Part shown: piece after piece, positions 11,451-22,826 of the stretch
Layout: each line of letters opens with the position of its first letter
Position numbering within the stretch: the stretch's first letter is position 1
NCBI GenBank assembly: GCA_002914805.1
Contig: JXTB01000253.1
Location: 113,729-177,728 of the forward strand
Length of the DNA: 64,000 bases
Origin: Parasponia andersonii
Taxonomy: Eukaryota > Streptophyta > Magnoliopsida > Rosales > Cannabaceae
Direction: 5' to 3'
Position numbers and translations under genes: made by a program
The notes under the pieces: generated by a model
What the model was told of the DNA's origin: nothing
Seen by the model: the letters and a program-made list of their open reading frames with translations, nothing else
Databases searched by the model: none

Positions 11451-12329
11451 AGTAATTACCACAAACAAACTTATAACAGTCACTAGTTGAATGAGACAAC
11501 TCACATACCATATAAAGCTAATATCAAAAAGTTTGGATAAGAGTTGTAATCCATAATATTATTTATATCTAATTAATCTGGAACGACATAATTTTTATGA
11601 TTTAGTTTAAGTTTGAATTATTATATGCATAGTTGGATAAATTTAAGTGCAAATTTGTCTATTAAAAAAATAATTTCTCCATTTCACAATCATGATGAGG
11701 AATTTTAAAATAGTTAAATTTGATTTCTTTTGTCAAAAAAGGAAACTATGTAATTTTAGGAGTTCTTTTGATATTTTTAGCCAAAATTTGACATAACACA
11801 AGTTTTTCTCCCATTATTCCTCTTAAAATTATAAAACTAATTTGTAGTATTACATCAGATAAAAAATATCAAAATTAGATAATACTTAAGTACCAACTTT
11901 TGTACCAAACTTTTAATACCAACACATGTGGCATGTGATTTGTTACCATTCAATTAGTGATCTATTTGTAGTAAGTTTTAACATACTAAATAGATAGTGA
12001 CAACTTACATGTCACATGTGTTGTTAAAAAAAATATTGTACAAAAGTCAGAATATGTAGTGTTATCCATCAAAATTAGAGTCGTTTTAGTTCCATAATCT
12101 ATACTACCATCCAATATTTAGTATTAACCAAATTGAATCTCTTATTAAAATGAAAAAAAATCTCAAAAATGTCTTTTTTTTGTTTATTATATGGATTTGT
12201 AATGACTGTCAATAATTCAAATGTCCATATTTGGCTACAGCCAATGTGGTCAACCATCCTCTGAGTCTCCATTTTGGGATTAGCTTTTAATTTTGTAGCT
12301 TCTTACAAAATTTAAAGTTCAAAGCACCA

Positions 12330-12765
12330 AAAATTGAAAAATCTCAGATGGGCTAAATTTTTCGAAAAATCACGAACTGATCTAGAAAAATATTATTTTT
12401 AATTTTTTTTTAAAATAACACTTTTAATAAATATTTAGAAAAATACCAATTTTTTTCAAAATTTGTATTTTTGAATGGTACTTGAGGTAACCAATTGAGT
12501 TACTTGAGGTAATTAATCTAGTTATTTGGGGTAACCAATCGAGTTACTTGAGGTAACTAATCTAGTTACTTGGGGTAACCAATCAAATTTTGACTGGATA
12601 ACTGGTTACTAAAGTATCTCATCAATTAATATAAAGTGGTATTTTTTAAAATACTTTTAAAAATTGTATTTTCCTAATTAAATTTGGTATTTTTAAAATG
12701 ATTTCAAAATCCGGGATTTTTCAATTTGTTTGAAAATTTATTAATAAAATCAAATTTCCTTCTAA
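12330..12765. repeat. Dispersed repeat with GGTAACCAAT-like core, copy 2
   Basis: The flanks match those at 8530-8860: a TTTAGAAAAATACCA-like phrase on the left, then AAAGTGGTATTTTTT, a TTTTCCTAA phrase and AAATCAAATTTCCTT on the right. Between them, 12477-12610 holds a tandem core of about 28 bp, variants of TACTTGAGGTAACCAATCGAGT, repeated roughly four to five times with alternating GAGGTAA and GGGGTAA. The core is clearly expanded relative to copy 1. 12766-13200 shows nothing recognisable. Confidence 0.7.
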
Positions 12766-13204
12766 TTTTATATCTTTCTAAACTTTTATAAACATAACTT
12801 AGACATTTTCAAAGATAATTTTGGCCAGGTAAAAGCATGATATCTATTTTTCAAACAATTGAACAAAATATCTATTTTGAGCTTAGCTTTATTTGAAAAT
12901 TTCTTTTGAAAAACATGAGCCAATTACAAGAGAATCTTGGTCCAATGCAATAAATCAAATATAAGATTGAAACTTAAAATATACTATATCTAGATATGGT
13001 CTTGTGTTGTATTTGTCCATATTTAATCTTGATTCTAATAAATCCATATGGATCCATTTTCATGCTTGATTATTTATTTAACTTGAGTTAGAATTTTTAA
13101 ACCATTTAACTACGTATTAAAATTAGAGTATTTGTACTAAATCCAAGGTTTGTTATCTTCAAAATACAAATGAGGAAGATTGAAACCCTTATAGATCAAC
13201 ATTA

Positions 13205-13775
13205 GAGTCGATAATTTTCTACACAACACAATGATATGAATCAAATAATACGAAATAAGCGGATTTGGTTGACCCATTTAATTTTTGTGTCAATTTCAAG
13301 TTAAGATGTGTAACATGAATCATAAAGAAGTTGGTTTCGAGTTAACTCACTAACCAATAAATGATCAGTGTAATATGTTTAGTTAAAATGAGATGTTGTT
13401 GTGTAGGGTCGATTCAACAGATTTATTAACATTTTAATATTTTAAATGTGATTTTAATTAATTTTAAATATATTTACATGCATTTACTTGAATTAATTAA
13501 TGCATAATTATATTCAATTTGAATAATGGTATCAGATACGTCATAATATAATATATGATATATTTATTAAATAGATTACATATAACGTATCGTGTTACAT
13601 GTCTTTAAATGTCTCGTGTTGAGGTTTAGGTTTTTGACACATTTATTAACTTTGTCATGTCCATGTTGGGCTATCATATTCATATCGACCTAAGCATGAC
13701 ATAATAATACGAATTACTAACACTAGCCAACATGACATGTATAATCAGAGGCACGATAAACACGATTAAGAGTAA
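13205..13775. repeat. Possible decayed transposon with ACACGA-type ends
   Basis: The left side has ACACAACACAATGATATGAA and the right side GCACGATAAACACGATTAAG. The interior has GTATCGTGTTACATGTC and TCTCGTGTTGAGG. Similar ACACGA and TCGTGT clusters are common in dispersed plant repeats. No TSD was found and the ends are uncertain. The closest reading is a non-autonomous DNA element, but this is a weak call. Confidence 0.25.
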
Positions 13776-14026
13776 TAACTAGTTTGCCAAAAAAATATTA
13801 AAGTTAAAATTATATTAAAAAAATTAGCATAATTTTAATTCAATATATGTAAAAAAAACAAAGAAGATAAAAGACAAAATATTTTTTAGATAGAAATAAA
13901 AGAATTTATAGGTTTAAGAATTATGTCAATTTATGTTTTTCTAGAAAAAACATCCAACATTTAATAAGTTTGGTAAATAGTTGAATGATATTAATTGCCT
14001 AAATTCAAAATTGATGAGTATAGAAT

Positions 14027-14870
14027 TGTAGTGGTCAAAAAATGACCCAATGATTAAAAGCCCAAAAATGATGGACTCATCAAACCAACAAGGCCTTTTG
14101 ATACCACAATCGGGCCAAATCACTAACAAATGGGCTCCTGGAGATTCAACACACAAAGTTAAACCCAATTCCTTAGAGGATTAGAGTCCAATAAGTCAAT
14201 TAGCCAAAGACTCAACCCAAGACCCAGTCAAACCCATAGCCAGACGAATCCCAACAGACTAAAGAGATCTCCTTAATAGAAGAAGGATCTGGCTGACTCT
14301 AAAAGTACGGCCAAGTGCCATCATTCTCGAAGCAGGCCAACTAGCTCCAACTCTAATGGGTCATAAAAGATTCCCATAAGTTGGAGTGGAATGATGCCTA
14401 TGGGGTATTTGGACTCGAACTTACTCTTACTCTAGACACACACTGACTCTCTCTCTCTGTCCCCCCATATTTACTAGCAATACTCTCAACTCTCCAAGAT
14501 TTAAATCTCAGTGGGCATTCATCCCTCACAAGTTAAAGGTCTTAGAGTCTCTTTCAAAGTCATCTGAGATGTCTATTCATTCCTTGTTCATCTACCAAGA
14601 CTCAGGTCTCGTTGGCTAACCTAGAATCATTTGGGAGACTGGACTTATTCATCGTTCATCAACGAGACTTAGTGTTTATAATTTCTAACTCTTTCACATT
14701 CTTTTATCAATTGCTTACTTAAAGTTCTTATTAAATCGAACTGATTATTAACTTGAGCATTGGAGTCACTTTGGCTGGCACCATCCCAGTGTTCCTAATT
14801 GAATTGTTATGTCTTTTACTTTGATAGGTTACTCGCAGTCCAACTCCATAATTATAGAAACAAGCCTCTA
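14027..14870 (+). mobile_element. 5' LTR of a Tat-like gypsy remnant
   Basis: This is the sequence just upstream of a clear primer-binding site and gag start. It is more GC-rich than its surroundings and contains a CT-rich segment near 14448-14466, usual for LTR leader regions. I place the start at TGTAGTGGTC only because LTRs begin with TG, so that end may be wrong by tens of bases. The matching 3' LTR is not in the window, so the element is truncated. Confidence 0.5.
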
Positions 14871-14873
14871 TAA

Positions 14874-14892
14874 TTTGGTGCCCACCATAAGG
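14874..14892 (+). other. Primer-binding site of gypsy remnant
   Basis: TTTGGTGCCCACCATAAGG closely resembles the TTTGGCGCCCACCGTGGGG-type site found right after the 5' LTR of many plant Tat-lineage gypsy elements. It lies 3 bases after the inferred LTR end and 52 bases before the gag ATG, the expected position. Confidence 0.7.
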
Positions 14893-14944
14893 CCCTAGTA
14901 ATCTTATATAGCAAAAGACTATAGAACATTCTACCAATGAAACC

Positions 14945-15216
14945 ATGGCCGATTATAATGAGGCACATGAGCTCTTAGCCCAAATAGCGGCCACCAATGC
15001 CCAAATGAATAAAAATCAAAAAAAGACGGAAAGGCTTGAGGCAGAGAATGCTAAGTTACTTGTGAGGGTTAAATAACTCACTATCCAGTTAACCATGGAG
15101 CAACCCTCATACTTTAGTGTTGCAATCAACCTGATGCAATCTTTAGATGACCTTACTCCCATAGGAAACCGTGGCAAGATGAGTCAATATGCATAGGACC
15201 CATCTACTTCCAAAGG
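14945..15216 (+). pseudogene. gag N-terminus fragment, gypsy (Tat-like)
   Basis: From the ATG at 14945 the frame reads MADYNEAHELLAQIAATNAQ, then a Glu/Lys-rich coiled-coil-like stretch, for 43 codons before a TAA at 15074. The same frame continues recognisably past the stop to another stop near 15194. Plant Tat-type gag proteins often begin with such a short acidic, glutamine-rich coiled coil. The rest of gag and all of pol are absent: at 15217 the sequence is replaced by an unrelated solo LTR. It is a dead fragment. Confidence 0.6.
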
Positions 15217-17381
15217 TGTAACACCTAAAATTTTGTGATGTCAAAATTGACTTTTATTAATTATTGATATTATTTTTGGATTTAAGAGTGATAAAAGATA
15301 ATAAAGGACTTAGTAGCATGGACTAAAACATTTGGGTTTAAGTAAAAAGAAACAAGTTTGAAGGGTAAAATAGTCTAATCACTTACTAAGGGCAATTGGG
15401 TCATTTAGCATGATTAGGACTGATTGTAAATAGGTTATTAGGACTAGTGGCCGACCTATTATCAGCCGTCTAAATCTTCTTAGAGCTTCATTCACATTTT
15501 CCTACATGGTAGGTAAGTAATCTCTAATAAAACTCTTCTTTTTCATCGTTTTTATGACAAAATTTGATAGTAATGCTTATGTATATGTTTGGGAAGGCTT
15601 CGGAGATTATTTTGGTGATTAAGAATACTTGTGAGGGCTTTTAAAATCAAAGAATATAATATGTTCGCATAAATTGGGTAAGTGTTCATGAACTTCTTGA
15701 TTTTTCTTCGGTTTCAAGATTGTTGGATGATTTTAGGGTTAGAATTAAGCAGGATTGATAAATTTGATAAGTGATTAATATTAATTAAAAGTTGCCTCAC
15801 CCTATGATTTTATAAATTTTATTTGGAAAAAACATTGTAAGAGTTTAAGTTTGATCAGGAGAGAGAATTCTCGTTTTAATCAAACAACGTAGTTTTCGAG
15901 GCCTAAATGATCATTTTTGGCCAAAACCTTGTGGGGATCAACCAATGATCGTCTTCTTTATAAAGTTGTTTCCACTTGAAAAAATGTACGCACACATTCT
16001 GAATAGAGATCGTGAACTTAAACAAGCAGTTTTTTAGTCAGAGTAATTGGACGATGATTCAGACGTTTAGACAGATTGAGAGATGGTTGGGTTTTGTGAA
16101 TTTTAATCTATACTCTGATAGATTTAGTATTTGGCTAGTTTTCTAGATCATTTAGGTTTCATTATGAGTAGTTGGACTATAGGATTATTTATCAAGGCAT
16201 TTTAAAAGTATTTTATCCATAGTTAGCTTATTTTTATGCAAATATTAGAGGTCATATTCTGATATTTGGTTTTCTTTTATTTAGAGCTTGATTAACATTG
16301 TCATCGAGGTGTGAGGATCATGTCTCAGGATTGTTTGATTTATGTTGCGAGGTAGAGGTTTTCTACAAAGTTATAAGCTATCTTGTTAATTTTTTGAAAT
16401 TGTAATTAATTGAATAGATTATTTTATTATGATATAGTCTGCATAGTTGGTGTTTTAGTTTCACATTATTATTATATATATACAATATAAGGGCCCGGAT
16501 AAGTCACGGTAACAAGAGGATGATCGATGGTTACATTCATTGAGTGAGACCCCCTAAATCTGAATAGGGTCTTTTTGTTATAAACTGTGTCCTGGCGGGC
16601 GATGGGCAAGGATATGAACAATATATATCTGTGTGTGTGTGTGTGAGTTCTTACATAATATGGTGCTTATTATCTAATCTGAGTTTTCTTTAAATGAAAC
16701 AATCTTTCTTTGGGGTAGTGAATATTGGTGGATAAATATTTTACAAAAAAAGTTTTCTTTAAAAAATTTCTTTATTTAAAGTGTATACAAAAGTAACCAT
16801 GCAGGGATTTAATGAACTTTCACCGTTTTAAAAAAATTGAGAAAAATATCTTCTAGGCAAGTTTTGTTCACCCTATTTTCTTCGACAAGTATTGCTCGAG
16901 ACAACAATTTGGATCAAGCTTAGGAGCCTAGCAGTGTTTATTCTCTAGGCAGCTATGTTAGTATTTGCTGGTTTAGGTATTTATTTTAATTTTCTAATTA
17001 TTTTATTTTGCTGGTTTAGGTATTTATTTTAATTTTCTGATTATTTTATTTTATATTGGATTGTGGATAAGTCATATGGACTACGATTATTTATGGGCTG
17101 GTTGGAATTTTTTTCCATTGAACAATTTGTTAGTTTTGGTTTTGGATCTACTTATTTGAGTTAATTATTTAACTTTCCTTTCAAATTTATATTTTGTTAT
17201 ATTCCAACTTAAGCTATTGGTCGTGGGGAATGACAATTAACTTATTTTGATGAGATTTATCTTTAATTAATTACTTTGTTAGAAAGTTTACAAAGATAAT
17301 AGTTTCGTTGGAATCCTCAGGGTTTCTAAAATATTATTATGCTTACTATATTGTAGCGTACCCCGATTTGGAGGCGTTACA
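15217..17381 (+). mobile_element. Tekay/Del-like gypsy solo LTR
   Basis: It begins TGTAACACCTAAAATTTTG and ends CCCGATTTGGAGGCGTTACA, the characteristic TGTAACACC to GTTACA ends of plant Tekay/Del LTRs. Its 2.17-kb length fits the family. No internal region or second LTR follows. A GC-richer stretch at 16490-16610 (GGGCCCGGATAAGTC, then GGCGGGCGATGGGC) also fits these LTRs. A perfect 5-bp TSD is not visible: AAAGG on the left, ATCAG on the right. The flanks instead share TACTTCCAAA. A 42-bp unit is duplicated at 16968-17051. Confidence 0.75.
16968..17051. repeat. 42-bp tandem duplication within solo LTR
   Basis: GCTGGTTTAGGTATTTATTT and the bases after it occur at 16968 and again at 17010, nearly identical (CTAATTATT against CTGATTATT). 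This implies a local duplication younger than the LTR insertion or polymorphic in the family. Confidence 0.9.
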
Positions 17382-17559
17382 ATCAGGTACTTCCAAACCC
17401 TTATCATTTTACCTGACATGGGAATCCCAATTTTGAATGCAGGTGTTTAATTGATTGTACTTGAATAAGAATATACTTTGGATCTGGTAACAATCTCAAG
17501 CTAATAATATGATTAAGTTGCCAATTAGTACAAGGACGTTACAATCATTTAGCTTATAT

Positions 17560-19666
17560 AATGTATCTTGCAAAAGTAGTAAACAAACACTTGAGTTAAT
17601 CAATTTTTCAACAATAAACACCTAAGTACATAGTATAAATAAAATTTATAATTCTTTCAACATTTTCTCTTGTATGATCGTCTATATATTCTCCCTTTGG
17701 GTGTTGTCTGAATTTTCTCTACAGTTTAGCTCACTCAACTGGGTGTACACTTTTTTCTTCTTCTTGTATTTCTCTTTCCAACCTCATAAAAGACTTAGGA
17801 GAAGTGCGATGTGGATATTATTTTTGTAGTATTTCTTAGCTTTTCTTTCTCAATCCTAAAAATTTGGGATCCATCCTTGATGCAATAAAGCTCTTCTATT
17901 GTTTATTAGTGATGTAGCAATTGTGACTTGGTGGAACCATTAAAGCATTCGGATTTTCTGCAGCCCACACAGGGTCTTTGAAGTACCTCCTAACAATGTT
18001 ACTCATGAATGCTGACTTGTGGTCACGCCATTGCTTACTCAATGATATCTACATATAAGCACTACTACTCTAATTAACAATTTCTAAGAACGTACTCTAC
18101 AATTAAATCAATCAAAATAAGGGGTTTGGCTACATGGCAGCATAAACAAACAAAGAATGATGAAACAAGTTATTAGATAACTTACTTTTAAGTCATCCCA
18201 TATGACAATGTAAACCTCCTCTGAGATATTTGGCCAATTAGGTATAGTAGTTGAAATTTTGATAAGAGCTAACTACCTAAGATATGATTCAGATCTCATT
18301 ACCCAATGTCCAATCTATTGCCTCAATGCGTTCCATTCTAATATAACTAGTTCTTCCATATTCCTCATTTTGATGATTTTTTTACACATTTTTTATATTG
18401 TGTAGCCCTTCTTTTTGCATTCTTTTTCTATTGCTGAGTAAGATCCTCATTTGAATGGTCTACCATCGACCTAAACAAATAAAACAAAATATTAAAAACA
18501 AAATAACTCTTATTAACAAGTATTTTAAGTAATGAAAATAAATACATAATGCAGCATATACTCTTTTGACATTCCACTCTTTGTCATGCGACTTTTATCC
18601 ATTACTAATCACTAAAATTCAGCAGAGTTTCCTCTTAAGAATTGAGTAGCTCCTGCAAAAAACATCCACACCACCAATCTATACTTCAAACCCAACTCAA
18701 CATATCACATTTCATCTTTATAAACCTATAAATTCAACTCAATTCATACTTTGTTTTAACTTAATAAAGTTAGTAACTTAGCAACTAATTTTGTTAATGC
18801 TTATCTTTTTCCAACTAAAGATTATAAATTATGTAAATTCAAACTTCTAACTGTATAATTAATAAACCATTTAATCTCAAATCAATGATAATACACATTA
18901 TACACATATAGTAAATTGACATAAAACTAAGCAATTCATACCAATGTGGTTAAATTAACAAGCTTTAATTGTTAATATCTTTTAACAAAACAACATAACT
19001 TCACCTAACAATATACATTTCATTTTAATTTCTAAAATTAAAGTAATTTTTGGATTTATTCAAAATATTAAAAAAATTACCTCAAGTGAACTAAAATGTT
19101 CCTATACTTGAAATTTGATTCAAAAACCGATATAGCTGTTCAAATTGGAATCTAAATTAACTAAAAAATGAGGAAAAAACAATCACATTTAACTTAATCA
19201 GGAATTGTAGCAGTTAATCATAAAAATTTCTAAACTAATTCTAGGTTAAATACAATTGTTAAATACAAAAAACTCTTAAAAGTTTCAAGCATAGAGAGCT
19301 TATCTATGTCAAATGAAGCAATTTGAGCAAAATATGGATGATTTTGGTGGCAAAAATTGTCATAATCGCCCAGCCGGGTGCGAGGAAGACAAAGTGGGAG
19401 GGGGATTTTTCAAAGGGTGTATAAGGTTGAAGAAGAAGAATAAGAGCCGAGCTCTTTTGAACTACTTTTAATGGCAGTTCTATCAAAATTGCCATTAAAG
19501 TGTATGTTATAATATTTCTGAGCTATTCCAGTCCAACCGAAAAAATATAGCCTTTTTTCGACGGTTCAACTGGAACTTCCGAGAAAGGTAATTGGCCTAT
19601 TTTAACGGTGGTTCTATTTGAAGTGCCATTAAATCCTTGCCATAAAACACAAGTTTTTTTGTAGTG
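17560..19666. mobile_element. CACTA (En/Spm) element remnant with 3' terminus
   Basis: The right end reads TTTTTTTGTAGTG at 19654-19666, the reverse complement of a CACTACAAAAAAA terminus. Inward of it lie subterminal repeats typical of plant CACTA elements: TTTAATGGCAGTTCTATC (19468), ATTGCCATTAAAG, CGACGGTTCAACTGG (19560) and TTTAACGGTGGTTCTAT (19600). On the minus strand near 17925-18030 a continuous reading includes SAFMSNIVRRYFKDPVWAA, possibly a transposase-region fragment; I cannot confirm the family. I found no opposite CACTA end, so the left boundary is a guess. Confidence 0.5.
19468..19666. repeat. CACTA subterminal repeats and terminal end
   Basis: At least four related motifs on both strands (GGCAGTTCTATC, GCCATTAAA, ACGGTTCAACTGG, ACGGTGGTTCTATTTG) crowd into 200 bases before the TAGTG terminus. 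In CACTA elements such motifs bind the element-encoded DNA-binding protein. 19667-20700 has no gene I can recognise; it contains a small perfect inverted repeat GGTCCTA-TAGGACC at 19673. Confidence 0.6.
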
Positions 19667-20826
19667 CATCCAAGGTCCTAGTTACTAGGACCCTATGTCT
19701 AACACTAGTTAGAGTAGAGCCATGGTTTAACCTTGGCCATCTATGTCTCTGTGGGGATCACAAATCCCATTATTAGAGACTCCTCTCTCTCTTCTAATAC
19801 TCATGTTATTTTGTTTTTAATATTTTGTTCTATTTATTTTATTTGGACCAGGATTCTTCAAATGCTCTATTTAGATGACATGAGTAGTAAACTAATATAA
19901 GACTTTCATTAGTTTTGGCAATGGCCTTAAAACATCAAAAGAGAATTTTAGTGGGAAAAAAAAGAGAGCACCATAATAGTTAATTCCAAGGAGAACTGAT
20001 CGTTGTTGGTTCGTTGGCTGTAAGAGATTTCAAACAAGAAGCCCACACTCTATAGCAAACTAATTCTTGTATCACAGAGGAAGATATTTTTATAGCGAGC
20101 ATGGTGACACTGTGTCTCTAGGTAATTAATATTTTATGTAGTTAAAATTAGATCCTATGTGAGGGAATATAGCCTAACCAAATAGTTTTGATTTTATTTT
20201 TCTGATGCATACTCTTAAAAAGTTTTAAAGGCTATGTTACCTGCATGACTTTGTCATAAGGTAGACATATAGTATCTACTACTCTAGCATGGTCAAGGCT
20301 GATTCAACCTAAAGAGGCATGAATAGGTAAGCAGTTATACCAAAGATAATTAGCATGAGAGCGAAGGGAACTCAACTTTGAATTTCATCAATGGTATGCA
20401 CTTGCTTCCTGGAATTGTATAGCTACTAGGTTTGCTAGTTGAATTATGAACGGATAACCAATAGAACGACAAGACTTAAGCATGGTGTATTGAGTTTAGA
20501 AGACACTTGAGAGATCAAATCTATTGGTAGGGGGAATAACGAGACACTTTGAGGAATATGTTATACCGATTCTAATAAGACTGTATAGTACTCCTCAAAT
20601 TTCTTTTATAGGTAGCTAAACGATCACACAACTCATGAACCAAGTATACATGGGACGACTATTAGGATTATGATAAGAGAAATAGTTTACATGCATACTA
20701 TGTGTGATTGGGAGATATTGAACTTGGGTTACCTATAGTAGTATATAGCCTAATCCAATATGATTTTAGACTTTCATGGAATAATCAGGAAAAAGATAAT
20801 GTCTCATTTAATAAGAATATAAATAT

Positions 20827-21096
20827 GGTTCTCAATTTAATAAGTATTTTTTTTAACCTATAAATAAGTATTTTTTTTTTAGTCATTAGATCAAAATCTA
20901 ACAACTATCATAATTTGGGTAGTTGGAAAAAAAATAATAAATTAAATATATATTATTTAATATTTGTTTCTCTTTAATTTTTACTGTAAAAAAGCGTACA
21001 TGAGCCATTTTAATTTGATAAAATAATTAAAAACATTAAAAAAAATTATTATACCTACCGGATAAAAAGAAAAGATAATTAAAAAAATACCTACTA

Positions 21097-21130
<34 letters not shown>
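20827..21130. mobile_element. TA-microsatellite MITE, copy 3, plus (AT)n
   Basis: It starts GGTTCTCAATTTAATAAGTA, matching the GGTTGCCAATCTAATAAGTA end of the copies at 62787 and 63080, followed by a T run, ACCTATAAATAAGTATT and AGTCATTAGATCA. The right side reads AAATACCTACTAGG and then runs into an (AT) run at about 21099-21130, so the last dozen bases of the terminus are lost. It is more diverged than the other copies. Confidence 0.7.
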
Positions 21131-21132
<2 letters not shown>

Positions 21133-21195
21133 TTTAATTAAAAAATTATCAGGTAAGGTCATATTCTAATCTTAATAGGAGATAATTCTCTATTT

Positions 21196-21206
21196 TATTA
21201 TAAATA
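21196..21206 (+). promoter_or_regulatory. TATA box of LTR-like region
   Basis: TATTATAAATAG is a good plant TATA match followed after about 65 bases by a pyrimidine-rich leader. It probably belongs to a retroelement promoter rather than a host gene, since the only coding signal downstream is an RNase H fragment. Confidence 0.35.
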
Positions 21207-21597
21207 GAAAAGTCCAGCTACGAGAATAATAATTCTCTTTAAATGAAATTCTAGAGACTTTCTCTCCATCTCTCTGCTATTCTCTATTGTGAGGTTCTTG
21301 AGCAGTAGAAATTCTGTATATTATTCGAGTATTACTATGTAACATCTACACACACCGTGAGCGACGAAGGACATGATCATCATCGAGGCCTTAGAGGATC
21401 GTGGCTAGAAGCGTGAAAGATGAATTCGTGCGGCGTAGTATTGTGAGGCCATCCTGATGAATCCTACGTAAGTGTAGGAATGAAGACCTGGATCCGGACT
21501 CAGAATTGTCCAAGATCTGGACCCATTATATCGGCTGAATCCATTTAGAGTTTATAACAATAGAGATACCAGCTTTAAGACACTCAGTCTCTACAAT

Positions 21598-21845
21598 ATG
21601 AACCCCTACTACTATTTCATGACACTTGCAAAACTATTAGCTATTAACTCTCCAATAGGATTAGCTACAGAGGACGTTATAATTGGTAATATCCAATTTT
21701 TAGAAAATATTTGTGATGTTGTTCCTCACGAGAGAAACAAAGTAGCTCGTACACTTGTAAAACTCAGTTCGAGAGATGAATCATCTATTTTTTCAGCAGA
21801 TGTAATTCATGGTTGTATTGCCTGATTTGTGGCAGACGACTTGAA
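21598..21845 (+). pseudogene. RNase H-like (RVT_3-type) C-terminal fragment
   Basis: From ATG at 21598 a 75-codon frame reads SPIGLATEDVIIGNIQFLE, then CDVVPHERNKVARTLVKLSS and DESSIFSADVIHGCIA before TGA; two codons later VADDLN follows before the natural-looking TAA at 21847. The pattern VPHERNKVA-TL-KL is the C-terminal helix region of plant RNase H-like domains found in LINE-derived and RVT_3 proteins (usual form VPREANQVAHxLAKxA). The histidine expected after VA has become arginine, and the catalytic first half (TDGS and AEL motifs) is absent. It is a short, broken fragment with no polymerase around it. Confidence 0.6.
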
Positions 21846-22424
21846 TTAATTAAATCTTTGGAGTTTTCTCCTCAAAAAAATAATAGAGATACTAGCCAAT
21901 TGATTCAGTACAATTTTTTAAGTTTAATTTTAAGGGCTTAATATCAAATCCTGCATGTTAATTAGGAATGATTTTTGTGTGAGAATTTTCTTCGTTAGTT
22001 GTTTAACCCACTAATTTTCTTTTTTTTTTTCGTTTTTATTTTTATCTTTATTTCATTTCTTTTGCTTGAAGTTTAACCCACTAGTTTTTCCAAATGAATA
22101 ATTAATGATTTCCTTTAAAGAGTTCAACTCCAGAGAAAAGATTCCATGTGACCTTGGTTTTCCACCCAAAACCAATATTGTAATTATTTCTTTTAATCAT
22201 AAGAAACAATAAAAAGAAATCAATCATTAAAAAAAAATAAAAATAAAAAAATTTGGATAGTGTGATACATACTCAAACTCGATGCAAATCCAAAGTGCAC
22301 CACAAAATTAATTTTTATGTATATCAGAGACACGAGCAATTGTGGATAAATGGGGCAGATCAAGTAGGTACCTTAGCTTCAGTTCCAAGTCAGCAACATG
22401 TGTAGAAAGAATCATTTTTTGGCC

Positions 22425-22613
22425 AAATATATATATATATTTGGCTAATTTATGATGTATATTTTTTTTATATTTAAAAGTAAGTGAGAGAAAAAATGTT
22501 AATGATACATATCTTTTTATATATCTTATTATAGTCATTAGATTACCATTAGATGATGATCTAACGGCTAAAATAATATTTATAAAAAAAACATACTTAT
22601 TAGATTGACAATC
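22425..22613. mobile_element. TA-microsatellite MITE, copy 4 (left-truncated)
   Basis: From AAGTAAGTGAGAGAAAAAAT on, the order matches copy 2 at 63080: AATGATACATATCTTTTTAT, TTATAGTCATTAGATTACC, a facing ATGGTGATC-type palindrome, then ACATACTTATTAGATTG and (TA) repeats. The left terminus is replaced by a GGCCAAATATATATATATAT stretch. 21850-22420 shows no supported gene. Confidence 0.7.
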
Positions 22614-22663
22614 TATATATATATAAAAAGATGGAATCTAGTCCAATACGGACAATCTTGTTT

Positions 22664-22714
22664 ACATAATATATTTGTCCAATATTAATATTATATTGGA
22701 CAAATATGTTATAT
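22664..22714. repeat. Near-perfect hairpin
   Basis: ATAATATATTTGTCCAATAT faces ATATTGGACAAATATGTTAT across a few bases, giving arms of about 20 bp with one or two mismatches. It is likely a MITE remnant or fold-back end; no TSD was identified. Confidence 0.7.
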
Positions 22715-22826
22715 GTTGATTAAATCATGTAACGAGATATCAGAAAGACACTAAAGATATATTGCTGACTAAATCTGATTATCTGAGATTACTTCTGCGT
22801 ATATTGTCGCTCTGTATTAATGCCAC

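Larger units (their letters stand above)
20704..21597 (+). mobile_element. LTR-like region interrupted by a MITE
   Basis: After the MITE (20827-21099), 21180-21320 looks like an LTR promoter: AATAGGAGATAATTCTCTAT, a TATA box in TATTATAAATAGAAA (21196-21210), then a CT-rich leader (CTCTCTCCATCTCTCTGC). Downstream 21340-21520 is GC-richer and uncoded. I cannot define TG/CA ends or a TSD, so calling it a copia-type LTR is inference. Confidence 0.35.

Noticed and set aside
20950-21130. Possible CRISPR-like or centromeric repeat because of regular AT runs
   Set aside because: Simple (AT)n next to a MITE end; no spacer-repeat structure. No CRISPR array would be expected in a plant nuclear sequence.
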